This document shows, piece after piece, positions 1 through 6,235 of a DNA stretch of 8,943 bases. The notes under the pieces are model-generated. The model was not told the origin of the DNA and did not search any database. It saw only the letters and a list, made by a program, of their open reading frames with translations. The position numbers and the translations under genes were made by a program. The stretch spans positions 1-8,943 of the forward strand of contig CASEHR010000161.1 in assembly GCA_949287785.1 (NCBI GenBank). The letters run 5' to 3'. This DNA is from an uncultured Bacillota bacterium. GTDB taxonomy: Bacteria; Bacillota_I; Bacilli_A; Erysipelotrichales; Erysipelotrichaceae. How positions within the stretch are numbered: position 1 is the stretch's first letter; every line of letters begins with the position of its first letter.

Positions 1-1591
1 CTGCATCGATATAGCTTTGGTAATATGGTATCTCGTCATTCCAGACATTGCTTTCACCGACCAACTGATCTTCCAGTTTGACAGCTTTGGCAAGATCGCA
101 TTCTTCTTGTGTGATGTATCCGTGATAGACCATCATGTTCAATACTTCATTGCGTCGTTCAGTGCCGTTTTCAAGATACATGATGTCTGCGCTGACATAG
201 ATATTGCTGTCATCGTTTTTGATCAGTTCGTTATAGGGATTGCAAGAGTTGGGTGAGTTGATGATACCGGCCAGGAAAGCCGATTCTGAAAGGTCCAATT
301 CACTGACATCTTTGCCGAAGTAATATTGGGCAGCTTTCTGGATGCCGCGGATATTATTGCCAAAGTTGATACGGTTCAGGTAACTGGCAAAGATATCACG
401 TTTATCGAGTTTGGCATCCGCTTCGATAGCTAATACGATCTCCTGTGCTTTCCTCTGTACCGATCTTTGTGCGATCGTCGATTCTTCACCGGCATCGACC
501 TGGAAATAAGTGTTCTTTATCAATTGCATCGTGAATGTACTTCCGCCCTGATCAAAAGATCCTGACCGAAGGTTTTCAAGAGCCGCTTTGGTAAAACGCG
601 GGATATCAAAGCCAAAATGTTCAAAGAAGCGGGAGTCTTCGATCGATAGGAAAGCATCGACTAAGACATTCGGCATTTCTTCGTAGCCGACATTTTCGCG
701 CTTGTATTCGCCGAGTTCGGCGACGACCTGATCATTAGCGTCGTAGATGACACTCGATTCCTCGGCTACAAGATCGCTAAGTACAAGTTGCGGCATACCG
801 TCTAACAGTTTAAAACCGATAATTGAACAAATGATGACACCTATAATGCCGATACCGACGATCGACGAGGTGATGATCGAAGCGATGAAAACACCCTTTG
901 AAGCTTTAGGACGCTCATTGATCACAGTTTCATCCTTTAATCTTCCTTCCCGGATCTTGTCATAACGTGCTTTTTTGGCCCGTTTGTCTTTGAATTCTTC
1001 CCATCTGAGCTTGATTTGATCGATAAGGGAAGGAGAATCAGTCTGCTTCACTTCAACTACTTTTTTAGGTACTTTTGGAGCGGTTGTTGATCGTTGAGCG
1101 GTCTTTGATTTAGTGTTTGCCTGAATACGTTTCAATTCCTCAGGTGTTTTGATCACCTTGGTCTTATCACTGACTTCACTTGATTTGCCGCTGGTTTTTT
1201 TGACGACCTTGCCGGTTTTACGAGCATCGTTTTTCTGCGTTGTTTTTACGCTCGATGATCCTTCTTTGACTACTTTTCGTTCTGCTTTTTTAACTGCTGT
1301 CTTTTGGGTTCCTGTTTTTGCGGTCTTTTGCATCACTGTTTTTGTCGATTGCTTGTTTTCTGTTTTAACGGTCTTCTGTTTAGCCGCATTTCCGGTGACG
1401 GGTACGTCGTTTGGCTTTGCTTTTGCGGTCTCCATGACAGTGGTTTTTTTCGCTTGTTTATCGCTTGTCAAAACATCCTTTTTTTCCAAGGATGTCTTAT
1501 CATTGATCTGTTGATGGATCTTACGGCTTTCGACCCTTCTTTGGGCGGCGTTTTTTCTTTTGATCTCTTCTTCTTTTTTCATAGGTGACAT
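1..1591 (-). CDS. Class A penicillin-binding protein (peptidoglycan glycosyltransferase), C-terminal part missing
   Basis: This enzyme polymerises lipid II into glycan strands at the outer face of the membrane; full-length relatives also cross-link peptides. The 530 visible residues, read on the minus strand, hold three parts. Residues 1-232 are a Lys/Thr-rich cytoplasmic tail. About 234-261 is one membrane segment. A GT51 domain follows from about 275. GT51 motifs are clear: EDSRFFEHFGFD at 318-329 (catalytic Glu318), QGGSTFTMQLIKN at 348-360, RKAQE at 380-384 (second Glu384), YLN at 404-406 and LAGIINSP at 440-447. The transpeptidase domain with its SxxK serine would lie beyond the left edge and is not seen. 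The ATG at 1591 shares its A with the degV stop (TGATG), which suggests coupled translation. A second in-frame ATG lies at 1582; neither start has a good Shine-Dalgarno. The tail is far longer than the few tens of residues usual in this family. Confidence 0.93.
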   Translation of the reverse strand, partial: MSPMKKEEEIKRKNAAQRRVESRKIHQQINDKTSLEKKDVLTSDKQAKKTTVMETAKAKPNDVPVTGNAAKQKTVKTENKQSTKTVMQKTAKTGTQKTAVKKAERKVVKEGSSSVKTTQKNDARKTGKVVKKTSGKSSEVSDKTKVIKTPEELKRIQANTKSKTAQRSTTAPKVPKKVVEVKQTDSPSLIDQIKLRWEEFKDKRAKKARYDKIREGRLKDETVINERPKASKGVFIASIITSSIVGIGIIGVIICSIIGFKLLDGMPQLVLSDLVAEESSVIYDANDQVVAELGEYKRENVGYEEMPNVLVDAFLSIEDSRFFEHFGFDIPRFTKAALENLRSGSFDQGGSTFTMQLIKNTYFQVDAGEESTIAQRSVQRKAQEIVLAIEADAKLDKRDIFASYLNRINFGNNIRGIQKAAQYYFGKDVSELDLSESAFLAGIINSPNSCNPYNELIKNDDSNIYVSADIMYLENGTERRNEVLNMMVYHGYITQEECDLAKAVKLEDQLVGESNVWNDEIPYYQSYIDA

Positions 1592-2466
1592 CATATCATA
1601 AAGCGATATTCGCTGACTTCTTTAAAATACTGGATAGCTATCGCTTTTAATCCGGTGTGGATAGCGACGGGGTTGTATAGCGAGATGATCTCGACACGGC
1701 AATTAGGAAGTGACTTCTTAAGGTCATCTTGCAAGATAATTGCCTCACCATAATTGTCAACGTGGGCGATGATGATCGTATATGCTTCATCACCGATCGC
1801 ATCCTTCATGTGATCGCAGGCTTTTTTAAGTGCCTTTTTGAAGGTTCTGGTCTTGGTCAATACCGATATCCGGCCATCGGTTTTCTTCGATATCGCCAGG
1901 ATCGGTTTGATCATGAAAAAGTCGGCGATCGTCGCGCTGGCTTTGGACAGGCGTCCGCTTTTGGTCAGATGCATCATATCATCGGGTATGATGAGCGTAT
2001 CAGCTTTATTTGCGATCTCTTCTGCTTCATTAAGCACTTTTCGAACATCTCTTCCCTTTGATTCGATTTCATCTTTCAGATATTCGATGAGATATTTCTG
2101 CAAGACTGCAGTCACTCCGCAATCGATACAGTGTAACGGTATATCAGCCTGATCGGCGGCGATGTATAAGGCATTCATCGTCCCGCTGAGGCCCGGGCAT
2201 ATCGGTACGGCGACCGCTCTTGTATAGCCATTGGCTTTAAGTGAGTGGAATAATTCGTTTATAAGGCCTAAAGGCGGTAATGATGTCGACATTGCCGATC
2301 CGTTTTTCAAGCCTTTGATCACATCGGCACTCGATACCTTCTCGATATCGAAATAGTTCTTACCATCGATCTCTATCTGCAAAGGTAAAGAAAAAATGCC
2401 TATTTTGCGCATATCATCGATACCATGGCCACAACCGCTGTCCGTGATAAAAGCGATTTTTTCCAT
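1591..2466 (-). CDS. DegV family fatty-acid-binding protein
   Basis: This is a 291-residue protein of usual length for DegV/FakB proteins. These are soluble cytoplasmic proteins that hold a fatty acid in a buried tunnel. In some Bacillota they present it to the kinase FakA for phosphorylation. Family marks visible are the N-terminal ITDSG (residues 7-11), the Thr-Ser pair at 61-62 in STSLPP, GLSGT at 92-96, KSGRLSK at 169-175, KPILAI at 187-192, and the His-Thr pair at 270-271. Two sites differ from the common form: TSLPP where TSQPS/P is frequent, and HTGLKAIAIQYF where HTGPGALG is frequent. The start is well set by AAGGAGG seven bases upstream. It is the first gene of the leftward unit and is translationally coupled to the downstream PBP gene. 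Whether it is a true FakB cannot be told, because no fakA is in the window. Confidence 0.93.
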   Translation of the reverse strand: MEKIAFITDSGCGHGIDDMRKIGIFSLPLQIEIDGKNYFDIEKVSSADVIKGLKNGSAMSTSLPPLGLINELFHSLKANGYTRAVAVPICPGLSGTMNALYIAADQADIPLHCIDCGVTAVLQKYLIEYLKDEIESKGRDVRKVLNEAEEIANKADTLIIPDDMMHLTKSGRLSKASATIADFFMIKPILAISKKTDGRISVLTKTRTFKKALKKACDHMKDAIGDEAYTIIIAHVDNYGEAIILQDDLKKSLPNCRVEIISLYNPVAIHTGLKAIAIQYFKEVSEYRFMI

Positions 2467-2473
2467 AAGACAA

Positions 2474-2480
2474 CCTCCTT
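2474..2480 (-). promoter_or_regulatory. Ribosome binding site of degV
   Basis: AAGGAGG on the minus strand, seven bases before the ATG at 2466. It is a near-perfect Shine-Dalgarno and fixes the degV start. Confidence 0.9.
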
Positions 2481-2497
2481 GTGTTTATAAGTCATGA

Positions 2498-2551
2498 TCA
2501 TCGGTTCGACAGACCCCTTTGATCACAGTGTTACTTCCTTTCATCCGATGA
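2498..2551. repeat. Inverted repeat in the degV 5' leader
   Basis: TCATCGG at 2498-2504 is matched by its complement CCGATGA at 2545-2551, seven base pairs around a 40-base loop; one further G-U pair is possible in the degV transcript. It lies inside the predicted degV leader, between the transcription start near 2562 and the Shine-Dalgarno at 2474-2480. It could be an mRNA stem or an operator. The loop is long and no T-run follows, so it is not a terminator. It may be chance. Confidence 0.3.
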
Positions 2552-2568
2552 CGTATAGAAGTAAAAAT

Positions 2569-2597
2569 ATTATATCAGTGTTGTATAATAATGTCAT
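2569..2597 (-). promoter_or_regulatory. Promoter for degV-PBP unit (sigma-A type)
   Basis: On the minus strand a -35 box ATGACA (2597-2592, five of six matches to TTGACA) is followed after exactly 17 bases by a perfect TATAAT (2574-2569). The predicted transcript starts near 2562 and carries a leader of about 96 bases before degV. The -35 box overlaps the dnaE start codon on the other strand, so this promoter and the dnaE promoter cannot be occupied at once. Confidence 0.7.
2584..2589 (+). promoter_or_regulatory. Probable -10 box of dnaE promoter
   Basis: A perfect TATAAT on the plus strand lies six bases before the ATG at 2596, so RNA would begin at about the A of that start codon. A matching -35 is poor: GTAAAA at 2561-2566 with 17-base spacing, three of six matches. 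An alternative pair is ATGACG (2548-2553) with TATATC (2571-2576), also 17 apart, giving a leader of about 13 bases. In either case there is no room for, and no sign of, a Shine-Dalgarno. Confidence 0.5.
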
Positions 2598-5565
2598 GAT
2601 TATTAGTCCATACATCCGTACCTCATATACTCTTTTGGAAAGCTTGGTCCGCATCGATGATCTCATCGATCGTGCCCTGGCATTAGGTTATGACTATATC
2701 GCCGTTGTCGACCGAAATATGCATGGAGCGATGGCTTTACGAAAGGCTCTGGAGAATACGGATATAAAGGTGATATTCGGTCTTGAGATAAACTACCGGC
2801 TGGCGGATGAGATTTTTGATATCGTCCTATATGCCAGAAATGATCGCGGTTATCGTTTCTTATATCGGGCTTCATCGATCATCTGGACTCAAGAGCGGCC
2901 ATTAAGCAAGGATGATCTGGCGGATTTTTTGAACGATATCGTCATCGTTGTCCCTTCGGATAAGATGACCGATCGTAATCTTGAACTATTTAAAAAAGAA
3001 TTTGAGCATTTCTATTGTGGTATTACCGATGAACATTACCCGCATCAGAAAAGGCTCAATGACAATCTCAGAAAGCACTTAAAGCGCTATGATATACCGT
3101 CGATCGCTTTCTATCGTACTTTTTACATCGCGAAAGAGGATGAAGAAGCCTATCGTATTCTGACGGCGATCAAAGATAAAAAAACGATCGATGATAAGGA
3201 TCTGATCACTCAAAGCGGTGCTCATCTCTATGATGAAAAGACGATAAACGATCTTTATGATAAGGACGATCTTATTTCTTTGCGGCATCTTTTTGAAGAA
3301 ATATGGTTTATACCGACTATTCGTAAGACATCTTTGCCATCGTATCGGTGTCCTTCAGGATATAAAAGCCGGGATTATCTGGTCAATCTGGCGCGTTTCG
3401 GTTTATCCAAAAGATGCAAGGGTCAGGTACCGGAAGTGTACAAGAAGCGTCTCGACCACGAACTGAACGTCATCCTGAAGATGCATTTTGAAGATTATTT
3501 TCTGATCGTCTACGATTTTATCTTATTTGCGAAGAAAAATGGAATTATGGTCGGACCCGGCCGGGGAAGTTCGGCAGGGTCACTTGTTGCATATTGTCTG
3601 GGGATAACGGATATCGATCCCATTGCATACGATCTGATCTTTGAACGCTTTCTGAATATCGAAAGGATAACGATGCCGGATATCGATGTTGATTTTCCCG
3701 ATGATAAAAGACAGATCGTCATCGACTATGTAAGAGATAAGTACGGATTCGATCATGTCGCGCATATTGCGACTTATGGGACCTTGAAGACCAAACAGGT
3801 GCTGCGTGATGTTGCCAGGGTCATCGGTTATCAGCGTATTGACAGCCTTTGCAAGCTCATTCCGGATGATAAGATGAGTCTTAAGGAAGCCTTTGGAATC
3901 AGAGCTTTTCAAGATCGGATCAAAAGCGATCAGAAAGCGGAATATCTTTATCGGATGAGCTTAAAGCTCGAGGGTTTACCAAGACACTATTCAACGCATG
4001 CCGCCGGCATCGTTATCAGTAACGATGATCTGAAAGATGTCGTACCTTTGGTCAAAATTGAAGAAGACATGAATTCCGTCGGTATCGGTCAGGGTTTTTT
4101 AGAGGAGTTAGGTCTGATCAAGATCGATCTTTTGGGATTGAAAAATCTCAGTGTAATCGCCGAGATCTGTGATGATATTAGAAAGGATGATCCATCTTTC
4201 AGCATCATGAATATCCCTTTAGATGATCGTAAGACCTACGATCTCATCGACGATGTGAATGTCTTGGGGATCTTTCAGCTTGAATCAAGCGGTATGCAGA
4301 ATATCATCCGTAAGATGAGGCCGAAGAGTTTTATTGACATCGCCACGACGATCGCTTTGTTTCGGCCGGGGCCGATGCGCAATATCCCACTCTATCTGCA
4401 GAATCGTCAGGATCCTGCATCCATCCATTATCTGCATCCTTCACTGAAGCCGATCTTGGAGAGTACTGGCGGGATCATCATCTATCAGGAACAGATCATG
4501 CAGATAGCGCAGGTATTGGCTGGTTTCAGTTATGCCAAGGCTGATATCATGCGTCGGGCCATGAGCAAGAAAAAAGAGGATGAGCTCATATCTTTAAAGA
4601 ATGATTTTATCGAAGGAGCGATGGCAAGAGGGGTCGAGAAAAAGACAGCTGAAGCCATCTATGATCTGATCCTGCGTTTTGCCAATTACGGATTTAATAA
4701 ATCACACAGTATTGCCTATGGTCTTATCGCCTATGAGCAAGCGTATCTTAAGGCTAATTACCCGCTTTATTTTTATAAGGCGTTGTTGAATAACGTCATC
4801 TCTTCCGCCAATAAGACCTATGAATATCTGTTGGAATGTAAACGGATATCGATCAAGGTAGCAGGTCCTGACATCAGCAGATCATATGACTCCTATGTCA
4901 TTGAAAATGACCGTCTGCGTATGCCTTTCGGGGTCATCAAGAATGTTGGATCGGTATCGGTAAAGACGATCATAAACGAAAGATCGATCGCTCCCTTCAA
5001 AGACTACAGTGAGACAGTCGCTCGCATCAAAAGTATCGGTAAAAGCGCCATTGAGTCTCTGATCGATGCCGGTGCTTTTGATTGTTTCTTACTGTCCCGC
5101 AAGACGATGAGAGAGAATCTTCATGAAGTTTCAAAGATCGAAGTGGGGATGTTATTAGGGCCGATGCTCGGTATAAAACTGGAAGAATATCCCGATGATA
5201 TCAAAGAGGTCATCGCCAGGGAGAAAGATGTCCTCGGTTTTGCGATCAGTTTCGATCAGGTCGAAGAGATCAAAAAACGCAATCGCATCAATGCTGAACC
5301 ACTATATCGTCTAAAGGAAAAAAGCGGCAGAGTAAAGGGTCTTGGTGAAGTTTTACGCTATCGTGTCATCGTCGATAAAAGAGGCAAGAGAATGTGCTTT
5401 ATGACGGTTGGCGATGATACCGGAACAGTCGATCTGACGATATTTGCATTTGAGTATGTAAAAATGCAGGATATAATAAGAAACAGTAAAGGCAAGTATG
5501 TCTATTTTGAAGGGACGCTCGAACATGATTCGGTACTTGTCGACCGCTTAGAGGTCAAGGAATGA
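2596..5565 (+). CDS. dnaE: DNA polymerase III alpha subunit, DnaE type
   Basis: Replicative C-family DNA polymerase; in Bacillota this type works beside PolC, extending primers mainly on the lagging strand. From the ATG at 2596 it has 989 residues, shorter than the roughly 1,115 of B. subtilis DnaE. Order of parts: PHP domain (about 1-200); polymerase core with GPGRGSSAGS at 320-329, PDIDVDF at 361-367 (catalytic Asp364 and Asp366), RHYSTHAAG, and KIDLLGL with the third Asp511; then FRPGPM and FNKSHSIAYG; a helix-hairpin-helix near 812-832; and an OB fold from about 913 to the end. PolC-type exonuclease insertion is absent. PHP metal ligands are degenerate: the usual HxH at the N-terminus is YIR (6-8) and the DHG site is DRN (39-41). 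The start was chosen because IISPYIRTSYTLLES aligns with the family N-terminus. The 34 residues upstream, open to 2494, do not. No Shine-Dalgarno is seen. Confidence 0.95.
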   Translation: MIISPYIRTSYTLLESLVRIDDLIDRALALGYDYIAVVDRNMHGAMALRKALENTDIKVIFGLEINYRLADEIFDIVLYARNDRGYRFLYRASSIIWTQERPLSKDDLADFLNDIVIVVPSDKMTDRNLELFKKEFEHFYCGITDEHYPHQKRLNDNLRKHLKRYDIPSIAFYRTFYIAKEDEEAYRILTAIKDKKTIDDKDLITQSGAHLYDEKTINDLYDKDDLISLRHLFEEIWFIPTIRKTSLPSYRCPSGYKSRDYLVNLARFGLSKRCKGQVPEVYKKRLDHELNVILKMHFEDYFLIVYDFILFAKKNGIMVGPGRGSSAGSLVAYCLGITDIDPIAYDLIFERFLNIERITMPDIDVDFPDDKRQIVIDYVRDKYGFDHVAHIATYGTLKTKQVLRDVARVIGYQRIDSLCKLIPDDKMSLKEAFGIRAFQDRIKSDQKAEYLYRMSLKLEGLPRHYSTHAAGIVISNDDLKDVVPLVKIEEDMNSVGIGQGFLEELGLIKIDLLGLKNLSVIAEICDDIRKDDPSFSIMNIPLDDRKTYDLIDDVNVLGIFQLESSGMQNIIRKMRPKSFIDIATTIALFRPGPMRNIPLYLQNRQDPASIHYLHPSLKPILESTGGIIIYQEQIMQIAQVLAGFSYAKADIMRRAMSKKKEDELISLKNDFIEGAMARGVEKKTAEAIYDLILRFANYGFNKSHSIAYGLIAYEQAYLKANYPLYFYKALLNNVISSANKTYEYLLECKRISIKVAGPDISRSYDSYVIENDRLRMPFGVIKNVGSVSVKTIINERSIAPFKDYSETVARIKSIGKSAIESLIDAGAFDCFLLSRKTMRENLHEVSKIEVGMLLGPMLGIKLEEYPDDIKEVIAREKDVLGFAISFDQVEEIKKRNRINAEPLYRLKEKSGRVKGLGEVLRYRVIVDKRGKRMCFMTVGDDTGTVDLTIFAFEYVKMQDIIRNSKGKYVYFEGTLEHDSVLVDRLEVKE
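5557..5561 (+). promoter_or_regulatory. Ribosome binding site of the response regulator
   Basis: AAGGA within the last codons of dnaE, eight bases before the ATG at 5570. It supports the four-base intergenic gap and a shared transcript with dnaE. Confidence 0.7.
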
Positions 5566-5569
5566 TGAA

Positions 5570-6235
5570 ATGGTAAATTTATTGGTAGTAGATGATGAAT
5601 TGATGATCCGTGAGGTCGTCAAAGAATACGCCGAAGTTGCCGGCTATAAATGCGATGAAGCGAGCGATGGGCTTATTGCTTTGGGGATGATCGAAGAGAA
5701 GGACTATGATCTTGTCTTGCTGGATATCATGATGCCTAATATGGATGGTTTTATGACTCTTAAGAAGATCAAAGAGAAAAATGACATTCCGGTGATCATG
5801 CTCAGTGCGCGTCAGGAAGAAAACGACAAGCTTTTCTCTTTTGAGGGTGGTGTCGATGATTATGTTACCAAACCTTTCTCGCCAAAGGAACTCATGGCCC
5901 GGATCAAAGCAGTTCTGGATCGTTATAAGAAGAATGTCAATGAGATAATAAAGATCGATACCTTGATCATTGATGTCGATGGCCGGAAAGTGACGATCGA
6001 CGATCAGAAGATTGACATGACACCAAAAGAGATCGATCTTCTGATCTATCTGGCCAGACATCAAAATGTCGCTCTATCACGTGAAAAGCTATTGAGCAGC
6101 GTCTGGGATTTTGACTATTATGGCGATGATCGAACAGTCGATACGCATATCAAGATGCTGCGTCACCATTTAGGTGAAAAATACCGTGATCGGATCGTCA
6201 CGGTAAGAGGGATGGGGTATAAATTTGAAGTTTGA
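5570..6235 (+). CDS. Response regulator, OmpR/PhoB family
   Basis: A 221-residue DNA-binding transcription factor switched by phosphorylation, of usual family length. The receiver domain covers about 1-118, with the acidic pair Asp8-Asp9 in VVDDE, phospho-acceptor Asp52 in LLDIMMP, Ser79 at the conserved Ser/Thr switch site (VIMLSAR) and Lys101 in YVTKPF. A winged-helix domain fills about 128-221, with the TPKE and RTVDTHIKMLRHHLG recognition-helix region and the VRGMGYKFE wing at the end. It starts four bases after dnaE with its own Shine-Dalgarno. Its last eleven bases overlap the sensor kinase gene, so the two form a cognate pair. Target genes cannot be inferred from this window. It resembles many two-component regulators of antibiotic or envelope response, but no specific orthologue is recognised. 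Confidence 0.95.
   Translation: MVNLLVVDDELMIREVVKEYAEVAGYKCDEASDGLIALGMIEEKDYDLVLLDIMMPNMDGFMTLKKIKEKNDIPVIMLSARQEENDKLFSFEGGVDDYVTKPFSPKELMARIKAVLDRYKKNVNEIIKIDTLIIDVDGRKVTIDDQKIDMTPKEIDLLIYLARHQNVALSREKLLSSVWDFDYYGDDRTVDTHIKMLRHHLGEKYRDRIVTVRGMGYKFEV

Noticed and set aside
1149..1514. Plus-strand open frame of 121 codons
   Set aside because: It mirrors the Lys/Thr-rich tail of the PBP on the opposite strand, lacks a Shine-Dalgarno, and reads as Phe/Leu-rich antisense translation.
2494..2595. In-frame upstream extension of dnaE (34 residues, ATG at 2494)
   Set aside because: No Shine-Dalgarno before 2494, 2548 or 2578. The extra residues do not resemble the DnaE N-terminus, and the stretch covers both divergent promoters.
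2491..2600. Direct repeat GTCATGAT at 2491-2498 and 2593-2600 as regulator sites
   Set aside because: Eight bases, 102 apart, one copy overlapping the dnaE start codon; the GATC/CATGA richness of the region makes a chance match likely.
5579..6064. Minus-strand open frame of 161 codons opposite the response regulator
   Set aside because: The regulator on the plus strand has all family motifs; the antisense frame is His/Ile/Asp-rich with no recognisable domain and no ribosome site.
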